Below, in pieces: positions 27,881-36,320 of a DNA stretch of 64,000 bases. The notes beneath the pieces are model-generated. The model had not been told where the DNA came from and did no database searches. It was given only the letters and a program-made list of their open reading frames with translations. The DNA is from DATAWK01 sp036267255 (GTDB taxonomy: Bacteria; Acidobacteriota; Terriglobia; Terriglobales; Acidobacteriaceae), in the NCBI GenBank assembly GCA_036267255.1, contig DATAWK010000043.1, forward strand, positions 124,001 through 188,000. The letters are read 5' to 3'. Both the position numbers and the translations under genes were made by a program. Within the stretch, counting starts at the first letter, position 1. Every line of letters begins with the position of its first letter.

Positions 27881-28819
27881 CTAATAACTCCACTCTTTAT
27901 TGAGAACTGGCTCCAGTATCTTCTGGACTTCCGCCACCAGGTTTTTATCATATGGCTCGTCGTAGCTTGCAATGTTGCGGCGCACGCTTTGGGGATTGGC
28001 GGTGCTGAACATCGTGGTGGGTATCTCGGGATTCTGACTTGAGAACTGCAGGGCGAGCTGGCTGATCGAAGTTCCCTGGCTTTTGCAGAATTCAGCGGCA
28101 GCGCGGAAACGGCCCTGATCTTCGGCATTAGCGGGATGCCAGGCGGGCGCGCCACGATCGGTCAGCAGGCCGGACGCAAAGGGCGAACCATTTACGATGC
28201 CGATGCCCTTCTGCCGGGCGATGGGCAACAGGTCAAGCAACTGCGTATCGTTGAGACAATAATGATTGTGGATCAGCGCGGCGTCAATCTCGACAGAAGC
28301 GAAGATCCGCTTCCATAAGTCCATGGGGTAAATGCCAAAACTGACGTTTCCTATCCGACCTTCCCGCTTCAATTCCTGAACCGCATCGTACCCTTCCGTG
28401 AAAGCCCATTCGGTGTGCTTTCTATCCTGATATTCAATGTCGTGGATGTGGATGATGTCGAAATAATCCACGCCCAAGCGCCCAGCGCTCTCATCCAGCG
28501 AGGCCCGGATGCGCGCTCGTGAATAGTCCAGGCGGTCACTGCCGTAACTTCCGGGCTCCGTGTACTTGCCGACCTTGGTGGACAGAAAATAGCGGTCGCG
28601 GGAAATGCCGCGCAGGGCTTTGCCGAGAACTGTCTCAGACAACGTGCCTCCGTAGGCCGGCGCTACATCGAAATAGTTGATGCCAAGATCGAGAGCGGCA
28701 TGTACCGCTGCGATCGCTTCCGATTCCTCCACGGGATGAAAAACGCCTCCGAGCGACGATGCTCCAAAGCTAAGCCGGGACACGTTCAACCCCGTTTTAC
28801 CGAGCAAATTGTACTGCAT
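27881..28819 (-). CDS. Aldo/keto reductase, probable L-fucose (D-threo-aldose) 1-dehydrogenase
   Basis: Cytoplasmic NAD(P)-dependent enzyme of 312 residues with the AKR tetrad: Asp and Tyr in YFDVAPAYGGTLSE, Lys in STKVGKY, His in DIIHIHDIEY. It would oxidise L-fucose at C1 to the lactone, the substrate of the adjacent lactonase. Start ATG 28819 (MQYNLLGKTGLNVSRL) matches the family N-terminus and has GGAAAGG upstream; a longer in-frame reading to 28954 would overlap the transporter gene. It lies 26 bases after the transporter and abuts the lactonase with no gap, so the three are co-transcribed. The substrate is inferred from the neighbours. Confidence 0.85.
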   Translation of the reverse strand: MQYNLLGKTGLNVSRLSFGASSLGGVFHPVEESEAIAAVHAALDLGINYFDVAPAYGGTLSETVLGKALRGISRDRYFLSTKVGKYTEPGSYGSDRLDYSRARIRASLDESAGRLGVDYFDIIHIHDIEYQDRKHTEWAFTEGYDAVQELKREGRIGNVSFGIYPMDLWKRIFASVEIDAALIHNHYCLNDTQLLDLLPIARQKGIGIVNGSPFASGLLTDRGAPAWHPANAEDQGRFRAAAEFCKSQGTSISQLALQFSSQNPEIPTTMFSTANPQSVRRNIASYDEPYDKNLVAEVQKILEPVLNKEWSY

Positions 28820-28845
28820 GATGCAATACCACCTTTCCAGAAATC

Positions 28846-29865
28846 CTAATACCCTGTCATGGAACTTCCAACAGCCAGCAACACGATGGCCGCGATGAGA
28901 ATCGAAAGACCGACGTAGAGAGTTCGCAGGGCTCGTGCCGGTGCGCCCGTCCACTCACGCGTGAGGAAGCCGAAGATGTTGGCAACGATCAGAGAAGAGG
29001 CGATGTTCACGGCCCATCCTACTGACGTGCCGAGGCGACCCAGGTAGTAGGCACCCATGCCGTATGGAATGGTGGCGACAAACCAGATAACTCCCATCAA
29101 CACGCCATTCATCCAGTCGTAAACGGCATCGGGACCGACATTCTTCCGCCACGTTCCTCTCTTAATCTGTAAGCCGCCAAACCAGAGCAGAAGTGACACC
29201 GCGGCTCCCCAAAAGACGGGCATCCAACTGGCCAGCGTGGAGAACACCGGACTCGCGCCGAGCCGATGGGCTTCTTCGCCAACGCGACTGGTGAAGGCGA
29301 ATCCGAGGTTCGCGCAGGCGCTGAGCACGCCAGAGGCAATGCAGACCAACAACGCTGCGCCGAAGCCATGCCGCTGTTGTGTGCCGCTCGCCTGACGCTC
29401 CCGCAGAAAACCAGCTCTGCCGCAGACCGCCACTCCGGCGACGCATCCCGCGATACCGAGCAGAATTACCAGGCCGCCGCGAGTGAGCAGATCGGCAGGC
29501 GACTTTACCAGAAATGGCAGGATGGACCCAACTGCGGTGTTGATCCCCATGATGGTTGCATAGCCCACCGACATTCCCGCAAGGGTAACGCCGTAACCGA
29601 ACAGGATGGCGCCGATGCCCCAACCAAAGCCGTAGGCCACGCCAGCCCATACTGTTCGTGCGCCTGCCAGGTGCACAGCTTGCTGCCAGTCCGGCACAAC
29701 GAAGGCGGCCATGATGAACGGAAGGACGAGCATCATGACCAGCGTGGAAGGTACGTAGATATTTTCCAGCTCGAATTTCCGGCGCTTCATCAGAGGAACC
29801 GCAAGCCCTCCGCCGGCGATTGCGGCAATGAAAACCAGTGCGAATCCCAAAACAGGTGAATGCAT
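28846..29865 (-). CDS. RhaT-like L-rhamnose/L-fucose proton symporter
   Basis: Inner-membrane transporter (339 residues, ten hydrophobic segments) of the RhaT family in the DMT superfamily. Characteristic parts are GFALVFIAAIAGGGLAVPLM at the N-terminus, WAGVAYGFGWGIGAILFGYG and the conserved GMSVGYATIMGINTAVGS loop. RhaT carries L-rhamnose with protons; L-fucose is a 6-deoxy-hexose too, and the operon suggests it is the cargo here. It is the first gene after a promoter with the third operator-like site, ahead of the dehydrogenase and lactonase. The family call is firm; the exact sugar is not. Confidence 0.88.
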   Translation of the reverse strand: MHSPVLGFALVFIAAIAGGGLAVPLMKRRKFELENIYVPSTLVMMLVLPFIMAAFVVPDWQQAVHLAGARTVWAGVAYGFGWGIGAILFGYGVTLAGMSVGYATIMGINTAVGSILPFLVKSPADLLTRGGLVILLGIAGCVAGVAVCGRAGFLRERQASGTQQRHGFGAALLVCIASGVLSACANLGFAFTSRVGEEAHRLGASPVFSTLASWMPVFWGAAVSLLLWFGGLQIKRGTWRKNVGPDAVYDWMNGVLMGVIWFVATIPYGMGAYYLGRLGTSVGWAVNIASSLIVANIFGFLTREWTGAPARALRTLYVGLSILIAAIVLLAVGSSMTGY

Positions 29866-29931
29866 GCGAATGCGCCTTTCCCTTTATTTTCGTCGGCTGC
29901 TCAGAGCTCGCCGCGACCCGTAGCAAGGCAA

Positions 29932-29946
29932 ATTGGTTCAGCCATA
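29932..29946 (+). promoter_or_regulatory. Operator-like site, copy 3 (fucose locus)
   Basis: ATTGGTTCAGCCATA, differing at one base from copy 1 read on the opposite strand. It lies 11 bases after the -10 of the RhaT-operon promoter. Confidence 0.6.
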
Positions 29947-29957
29947 TTTTCAACCGG

Positions 29958-29987
29958 ATTCTATGGGTGCCTTCCCCACCTCGTCAA
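29958..29987 (-). promoter_or_regulatory. Sigma-70 promoter of the RhaT-like operon
   Basis: Minus-strand TTGACG (29982-29987), 18-base spacer, TAGAAT (29958-29963). The leader is about 85 bases and contains operator copy 3. Confidence 0.55.
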
Positions 29988-30142
29988 GCCCGCCTGCCAA
30001 GCACGACCGGTTGCAGGGACGCACTCCGCAAGGGAAAGCTCCATTCCGGCTCGCCGAAAATGAGCTTGGGAATGAGCATCCTTCGCTACACTGCTTGAAG
30101 CAACCGTAATCGAGAAATCATGCCAACGCAGAACGTTTCCGA

Positions 30143-30170
30143 GCTGCACTTCCTAGGGCTGCACTTCCTA
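30143..30170 (+). repeat. Tandem 13-base direct repeat upstream of the GH18 gene
   Basis: GCTGCACTTCCTA occurs at 30143-30155 and 30158-30170, a 15-base period (about one and a half helical turns). It lies about 105 bases before the GH18 start and could bind a regulator or be a slippage duplication. Confidence 0.6.
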
Positions 30171-30274
30171 TTGGAGTCATGCAAGCGAACTTCAATCCCA
30201 ATGCGTCGTGCATTGCCGGACCAGCGCGTCGCAACAACGGTGAACCGCGAATCCCAAACGGAAAGAAGATCAAG

Positions 30275-31303
30275 ATGAAGCTTCGTAACCTCGCCATACT
30301 CGCTTTTCTCGCTCTTATCACTGTCGTGGCGGCTCCCGCACAGCAGAGCCACAACGGCATTTGTGCCTGTGAGATTCCCAACGGGCCACCCAATCCGCAT
30401 CCCTATCTCGTCGGTTACCTCGGCGTCTATCATCCGGACGACTGGGTGGCCGTCGCCAAGACACTCGACTTTACGAAGATGACGCATCTCAATCTGGCAT
30501 TCATCAACCCGCCACTCTGCGATGGACCGTGTACGGCGCAAAGCGACATGACGCTCCACGCCAACAAATCGTTCACGGATGAGGCCCTCAAAGATATTGT
30601 GGATGCGGCGCACGCGCATGGCACCAAAGTGCTTGCCTCGCTTGGCGGTGACGGCGGCGATCGCACCTATATGCAGTTTTACAACGCTGGCCTATCGAAC
30701 CAGATTGCCGACGCTGTCAATGCCTACGTGAAACAGCACAATCTCGATGGCGTAGATGTCGACATTGAGCAGCCGACGCAGATGGGTGTGCCGTATACGC
30801 AGTTCGTCGATGCGTTAGTCGCCCGGCTCCATCCCGAAGGGAAACTGGTCACTGCCGCTGTTGCCAAGTACATCCAAGCCGGAGTGCAGGATGCGGTACT
30901 GCAACAGTTCGACATCATCAACGTCATGATCTACGACAACTACGATCGCAGCGTTGCCGACATGGCGTGGTGGGTGAACACCATGCACGTTCCCAGGGAG
31001 AAGCTCACCCTCGGCATCGGCTTCCATAATTACAGCGCGATCCTTGCGGCTTATCCGAATGCGTGGGCGGTGGACACGGTGGGCGGCGGCACCTATCGTA
31101 ACGGTGCGGTCATGAACTATCAGGGAGAAGCGACCGTCGCCAGATTGACGCAGCTGAGTGCACAATACGGCGGCGCCATGATCTGGGAGCTGACACATGA
31201 CGATCCCAGCAATCCGCACTCTTTGCTGAAGGTGATACAGAAGAATCTCGATGCCAGTGTGCCGCGTATTCCCGCGCCAACGCGCCGAGACGACGATGAT
31301 TAG
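30275..31303 (+). CDS. Exported GH18-family glycoside hydrolase (chitinase/endo-glucosaminidase type)
   Basis: Secreted enzyme of 342 residues acting on beta-1,4-linked N-acetylglucosamine bonds, for example chitin or N-glycan cores. The signal peptide is MKLRNLAILAFLALITVVAAPAQ. The GH18 active-site motif DGxDxDxE is complete as DGVDVDIE at residues 158-165 with catalytic Glu165. SLGG in the preceding strand and MIYDNYD, the substrate-assisting strand, are also present. ATG 30275 sits right before the signal peptide with a weak GAAAGAAG site. It ends with an acidic tail (RRDDDD). It is divergent from the fucose transporter operon and converges on the next hydrolase gene across a strong hairpin. 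Confidence 0.9.
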   Translation: MKLRNLAILAFLALITVVAAPAQQSHNGICACEIPNGPPNPHPYLVGYLGVYHPDDWVAVAKTLDFTKMTHLNLAFINPPLCDGPCTAQSDMTLHANKSFTDEALKDIVDAAHAHGTKVLASLGGDGGDRTYMQFYNAGLSNQIADAVNAYVKQHNLDGVDVDIEQPTQMGVPYTQFVDALVARLHPEGKLVTAAVAKYIQAGVQDAVLQQFDIINVMIYDNYDRSVADMAWWVNTMHVPREKLTLGIGFHNYSAILAAYPNAWAVDTVGGGTYRNGAVMNYQGEATVARLTQLSAQYGGAMIWELTHDDPSNPHSLLKVIQKNLDASVPRIPAPTRRDDDD

Positions 31304-31311
31304 CGAGTAAG

Positions 31312-31352
31312 AGACAATGGCTCTCCTCTGAGAGTTAAGAGAGCCATTGTCT
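31312..31352. terminator. Bidirectional terminator-like hairpin
   Basis: AGACAATGGCTCTC (31312-31325) pairs perfectly over 14 bases with 31339-31352 across a 13-base loop. It lies between the convergent GH18 gene and the 31484-33694 hydrolase gene. No long U-run follows on either strand. Confidence 0.65.
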
Positions 31353-31483
31353 TATGTCGATTTGCCTGATTACCAATTCGTTATGGTGCATCGAAGCTGC
31401 TGGAGACAATAAGCAAATCGAGCTTCTAGCGCGTTTCTCACGTTATAAAAGGGTGCCAGCACCTTCTTCAAAAGTTACAGACA

Positions 31484-33694
31484 TTACTTCTGGCGGCCGC
31501 TCACTTTTCCTCGCAAGACCGTGATGGATGCTTTCGGTAATACGAATACTGTTTGCGAGCTACCGGATAGGGTGGTTCCAACCGGCGCGTGGTCAGGATC
31601 GGCATGACTATTGGGGCCATCGTTGATCCAGACATATTGTTCGCTGCCGAAGGTGATATCGCGAACGGGACCGATAAAGGAATCCTTCTTACCGGCATTG
31701 TCGAAGACAACGCGCACCGTGTGCGGATGGTTTTCATCACGATTCACCAGCATAATGGACCAGTTTCCATCCGGGCGATGCAAGGCATACGAAGTAACGA
31801 GTACGTTGCCGTCGCCATCTTTAATGTCGCTAGAAGAAGGAAACATCTGGTGCATGCCCGAATGGTGCTGTACCCACTCCAGATTGATCATGTGCGCAGC
31901 GTAGTAATACGCGGTGTAGCCTTTGATATCGTAACTTTTTTCGTCTGCGACAAAGTTCGACCAAGAAGCCCATCCGAGACAACTTTTCTGCAGGCCTTGC
32001 GGCTGGATCGGGGAATGCGTATACAAAGCACCGCCGCCTTCAAAGAAAGAGCCGACACTGTCGCTAAGCCACAGGCCTCCAAAGATGGTGCTCATCGGAC
32101 CGGTAAGCTCCGCTGCAAGGCTGCTTTCGTCAACGATCAAGGGCACATCTTTGGGGACACCATCGGCTCTCCAAACCTGCAAAATATGGGTCATCAATTG
32201 CGGTTCGGAATAGAGCGTCTTCCAGGTGATGGTGCAGGCGTCGAAAGGATAGTGTTCAAACGCGACAAAGGCCAGGTCCGAGAGGCGGCCGTGAGCCTTG
32301 AGGTAATCGATAAAGCGGCCCATCCATGAGGTGCGGCCCTGTGCATCCGGCCACACGCGAATGTCTTCATTGACGCCTTCGAAGATTGGTCCGCCAAGTT
32401 TCACCTTTGGATCTACTTTGTGGATGGCTGTGGCCCACTGAAGGTAGAGCGTTGCATAGTCCTCGGGCAGGATATGTTGGCCATCGGGTTCTTCTCCCAT
32501 TTCCACGTAACTGATGGGATAGCCGCGCTTCTCGATATAGGCAATCTCTGCCGCTGCATCTTCCGGTGTACCGTACAGCAAAGTGACAGGAATCATCGCA
32601 GGCAGATTGTTCGTAATTCCACTGGTAAAGAAAATATCGAAGCCGCTGTGCTCATATTTTTCTCCTCCTCCCAAGACGCCGGTGGAGGAATGCCACGGAT
32701 CGATAGAAGATGCGATATAGGAGGTTTCCCGGTCATGGGCGTGGCGAGGATTTGTGGAGGTCTCGGGATTTTTTGGCGTTGGAATTAACTCGCCATTGCT
32801 GCCGTCCATTGTGCCGGCCTGAATTTTCTGAATTGCGTAACCAACACAGTTACGAATATCTTTGTCGCCGTGTTCATCGCATGTGTTGGAAGACTTCGTC
32901 ATTAAAACCCGGATATAGCGGGTTGTGACCGGAGTATCGATCAGTTTTAGAGTAACGGCACCACCCTTGGCGCGATTGAACGTGCCAGCCGGGAACGTGT
33001 GCCATTCACCCTTGGGGCCACCGTCAAAGTCGAGCGCATTGGTGCCAACCCAATACTGCACCTGATACACGATTGCATAAGGATTTTCCCAAAGAATCTG
33101 AACAGCATTGACCTGCTTGTCAGCCTTGAGATCCAAAACGACCCACTGCGGGTGCAGTGCATCGCTTTCGCCGGTGAACCTGCTGGTGAGGTACGGATTG
33201 CTCTTCCAATAGCTGAGGCCGGCATCGGACAGAGGACGATCGCCACCGGTTACAAACCCGCGATGGGGCAAAGAGTACGAAAGGATGTATTTGATCGGCG
33301 CTTTGAGTTCGGAGCTGCCGGTGAAGTATCCGTCCTTGTTGGCGGGATCGCTCCAGGTTCCATTTTCCGTCCAATGCCAGGCGGCCTTGCGAAGCTCAGA
33401 ATTATTTCGGTAAGAAATGGGACCCCAGCCCGCAGAGAGCGACTCCTGCAGAATATGCGGCGTGTAGACCTGATCGATTCCCGAGCGAGACAGCACATCG
33501 ACGGAACTGCCGAGTGCCTGATCCGGATTGAAGGAGTTGATGACGTGGCCCGGGGTAATGTCCACGTGGATCACACCGTCTGGAGAGGCATTTGTCTGGG
33601 CGATTGCGGTCGCAGTTATCAGCAGTAAGCAGGTTGTCAGAATTTTCTGCGTTATTTTATGAAATCTCTTTGTGATCCAGGTCGATACGAGCAT
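31484..33694 (-). CDS. Exported clan-A-like glycoside hydrolase with discoidin (F5/8 type C) domain
   Basis: The product (about 736 residues from ATG 33694, with AAGAGGA upstream) has a signal peptide (ILTTCLLLITATAIAQ) and a short N-terminal region. A CBM32/discoidin-like sandwich follows at about residues 135-275 (PQWVVLDLKADKQVNAVQIL ... TTRYIRVLM). Then comes a TIM-barrel resembling GH39/GH44-like clan GH-A enzymes, with a probable acid/base Glu in YVEMGEEPDG and probable nucleophile Glu in LIVDESSL, and a C-terminal beta domain. The usual Asn before the acid/base Glu is Glu here (GEEP instead of GNEP). The substrate is unknown. It stands alone, convergent with the GH18 gene. Confidence 0.72.
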   Translation of the reverse strand: MLVSTWITKRFHKITQKILTTCLLLITATAIAQTNASPDGVIHVDITPGHVINSFNPDQALGSSVDVLSRSGIDQVYTPHILQESLSAGWGPISYRNNSELRKAAWHWTENGTWSDPANKDGYFTGSSELKAPIKYILSYSLPHRGFVTGGDRPLSDAGLSYWKSNPYLTSRFTGESDALHPQWVVLDLKADKQVNAVQILWENPYAIVYQVQYWVGTNALDFDGGPKGEWHTFPAGTFNRAKGGAVTLKLIDTPVTTRYIRVLMTKSSNTCDEHGDKDIRNCVGYAIQKIQAGTMDGSNGELIPTPKNPETSTNPRHAHDRETSYIASSIDPWHSSTGVLGGGEKYEHSGFDIFFTSGITNNLPAMIPVTLLYGTPEDAAAEIAYIEKRGYPISYVEMGEEPDGQHILPEDYATLYLQWATAIHKVDPKVKLGGPIFEGVNEDIRVWPDAQGRTSWMGRFIDYLKAHGRLSDLAFVAFEHYPFDACTITWKTLYSEPQLMTHILQVWRADGVPKDVPLIVDESSLAAELTGPMSTIFGGLWLSDSVGSFFEGGGALYTHSPIQPQGLQKSCLGWASWSNFVADEKSYDIKGYTAYYYAAHMINLEWVQHHSGMHQMFPSSSDIKDGDGNVLVTSYALHRPDGNWSIMLVNRDENHPHTVRVVFDNAGKKDSFIGPVRDITFGSEQYVWINDGPNSHADPDHAPVGTTLSGSSQTVFVLPKASITVLRGKVSGRQK

Positions 33695-34313
33695 CAAGAA
33701 AATCCTCTTCGTGATCTTAGTGCAAGACAGGCGCGTTCGCGAGTGAGCAATATCAACGACTGACACAACGATGACAGCATAAAGCCAAAGGGCGAATCCT
33801 CTTTCGAGAACTCGCCCCCGGCTATCCGAATATTCGAAGATCCAGTTTCGGCTACCAGATCACAACCTTGTCATCCCGAAATTACTCAGGAATCCACGAG
33901 CAGAACTCGCACACCCCTTAGTCTTCCGTTCTTACATGCTGTATGAGCTTCCTCTCCGCCAACTGCCTTCAGTTGCCTGAAGTGAGTCTCGTCACCGATC
34001 CTCGGCTGGCTCGAATTCTGCTCTCTCCTCTGAAAGATTTCTCTTCCGTTGCCATTGAGTATTGCATGAAAATTCCTCGTTCTTCATCTATTATTTTTGT
34101 GGAAATAGCGTACTTATTGTGGGAAAAAGCGCGAATCTGAAGCACCGGCGCGACGATGATGGCGTTGCCCAATTTTTTGCATCCGGGTGAGGATTCAACC
34201 TGCATTCATCAAGGATTGATCTCGCTGGGAATACTCTATCGAGAGAAAAGGCGAGTGCAGATGCCGGCGTTTATCGATGACCGCCGGACGCAGAGGTAAG
34301 GAAGGTTTTGGAG
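33695..34313. other. Non-coding stretch between hydrolase and multicopper oxidase
   Basis: About 620 bases without a supported gene; one short frame at 33943-34140 has no recognisable product. It should hold divergent promoters for the two flanking genes, but I see no pair of good -35/-10 boxes. Confidence 0.5.
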
Positions 34314-36128
34314 TTGAAGAGGTTTTTTCCGATTGCGTTGGTGGGCCTGTGTTGTGCGCAATCTCATATATATCTCAGCGCAGAGAATACGCCAAAGAAT
34401 CCTTGCATTCGTCCACAGGCGGGAAGCGTTGTTCCGGAACCGGCGGATCTGCGAAGCAGGAACGGTGTCCTCAAAGTAAAGTTAACGATCTACGATTTTA
34501 CGGAGCCGGACGGTTCAACTCGCTACTGTTACATCGATCCTAACGGGGACGAATCCCCCACTCTGCGGGCGAATCCCGGCGATCTTGTCATCATCAAGCT
34601 AAAGAACGATCTGAAAAATCCGCATCCCGGTGTTGCCATAGCTCCCCATCCTCCCATGCACATGGGCGAAAGGTACGGCGAGAAATCGTGCACCAGCAGC
34701 GGGATGACAGCGACATCCACCAACCTTCATTTCCATGGTTTGACGATCCCTCCAACCTGTCATCAGGACGATGTTCTCACCACATCGATTCAGCCAAGCG
34801 ATCCGCCGTTTGAATACAAATTTCGCATTCCGGAAAATGAACCTCCGGGATTGTATTGGTATCACCCGCATATTCATGGTTTTGCTGAGACAGAAGTATT
34901 GGGCGGAGCATCCGGCGCACTGATAGTTCAAGGCATCGAACGTGTGGATAAGGCCGTGGCTGGGTTACCGGAACAAGTGCTGGTGATTCGCGACAGGGAT
35001 CTTCTGAATCCAAATGCACCGCCCGACAAATCGGAGCCGGTTGTACCCAAAATGTTTTTTGATCGCGACGGAGATGCTGCGAATACCGGCACCGGCTTTG
35101 GCAAACCGGCCAAGGATCTGTCGATCAATTTTGTTCCAGTTCCGTATCCGAGTTATCGGCCGGCAATCATCCAGATGAAACCCGGGGAACGGCAACTGTG
35201 GCGCGTATTGAACGCTTCGGCGATCACCTATCTGGATTTGCAAGTTCTGTTTCATCGTGCGCCGCAACCGCTTGGCCTGGTTGCTCTCGATGGCGTCCCG
35301 TTGAATCTGAATGAAGGCCCGCGAGACTTTGTCGATTGGCAGTCTCACCTGGGAATACCGCCGGGGGCGCGGGTGGAATTCATTGTGCAAGGGCCGCCGC
35401 TGGGAGAGCGTGGACTTCTAGTAACGAAGACAGTGGACACAGGACCTGGCGGCGAGAACGATCCCAACCGGGCGATTGCAACCATTGAGGCTTCGCCGAC
35501 TGCGCCTGAGCCGCGCTCGACACTCAGCGCCTCCCCCAAGCCGCTTCCTCCACCGACGATTCCGTGGCTGGGAAATGTAAAGCCTGTAAGAACTCGTATG
35601 CTCTACTTCTCAGAGAAGTTAGCCGATCCAAATAATCCAGCCAGCGCGACGGAATTTTATATCACTGTCGACGGCCAGACACCGAAACCGTTCGATCCCA
35701 ACTCAGGCATCCCCGACATCATCGCGAAGCAGGGGACGGTGGAAGATTGGATTATCGAGAACCGGTCGGATGAACTCCATGCATTCCACATCCACCAGCT
35801 CCATTTCCTGCTGCTCGACTATCTGGGTAGACCTGTCAATGAGCCGTTTCTCCGCGACACCGTGAATGTTCCCTACTATGACGGCAAATCCTTTGAGTAT
35901 CCCAGTGTGAGATTACGCATGGATTTTCGCGATCCCAATATTGTCGGCACTTTTGTGTACCATTGCCATCTTTTGGAGCACGAAGACAAGGGGATGATGG
36001 GAACGATTCGTGTAGAACCAGCGGGGCAGATACAGGCTTCCAAAACGAATTTTCCTTGTGGTGGAACAAGCAACGCATCGCCACGGCCTTGCAGTGTTCC
36101 CAAGCAAGGCACGGGAAGCGGCAATTAA
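34314..36128 (+). CDS. Exported multicopper oxidase (laccase/copper-resistance type)
   Basis: Three-cupredoxin oxidase of 604 residues that couples oxidation of phenols or metal ions to reduction of oxygen to water. All four copper-binding blocks are visible: HFHG in NLHFHGLTIP, WYHPHIHG, HAFHIHQLHF and YHCHLLEHEDKGMMG, which supplies the type-1 Cys-His and its axial Met. TTG 34314 is preferred because AAGGAAGG lies 8 bases upstream; TTG 34308 is too close to it. The N-terminus (KRFFPIALVGLCCAQSH) is hydrophobic and acts as an export signal. The next gene, a phosphoesterase, follows 192 bases later on the same strand. The substrate cannot be predicted. Confidence 0.92.
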   Translation: MKRFFPIALVGLCCAQSHIYLSAENTPKNPCIRPQAGSVVPEPADLRSRNGVLKVKLTIYDFTEPDGSTRYCYIDPNGDESPTLRANPGDLVIIKLKNDLKNPHPGVAIAPHPPMHMGERYGEKSCTSSGMTATSTNLHFHGLTIPPTCHQDDVLTTSIQPSDPPFEYKFRIPENEPPGLYWYHPHIHGFAETEVLGGASGALIVQGIERVDKAVAGLPEQVLVIRDRDLLNPNAPPDKSEPVVPKMFFDRDGDAANTGTGFGKPAKDLSINFVPVPYPSYRPAIIQMKPGERQLWRVLNASAITYLDLQVLFHRAPQPLGLVALDGVPLNLNEGPRDFVDWQSHLGIPPGARVEFIVQGPPLGERGLLVTKTVDTGPGGENDPNRAIATIEASPTAPEPRSTLSASPKPLPPPTIPWLGNVKPVRTRMLYFSEKLADPNNPASATEFYITVDGQTPKPFDPNSGIPDIIAKQGTVEDWIIENRSDELHAFHIHQLHFLLLDYLGRPVNEPFLRDTVNVPYYDGKSFEYPSVRLRMDFRDPNIVGTFVYHCHLLEHEDKGMMGTIRVEPAGQIQASKTNFPCGGTSNASPRPCSVPKQGTGSGN

Positions 36129-36320
36129 CATTCCCCACGGATATCCGCTCGAGCATTCAAACCATTGATATTGCAGCTGAAACATCGAATTGTTTTGTAA
36201 GCAACTCAGCAGGCCGCATCCAAGATTTACTCTCACTTCATCAAAACGACATCCTCTTGAAATACGCAACAGGTAAAACCAACGCGTTGGAGCAAATCAC
36301 TCCATCAACCCGGAGGATGT

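Noticed and set aside
26963..28042. Plus-strand open frame of 359 codons
   Set aside because: Antisense to fuconolactonase and aldo/keto reductase, both with clear active-site motifs.
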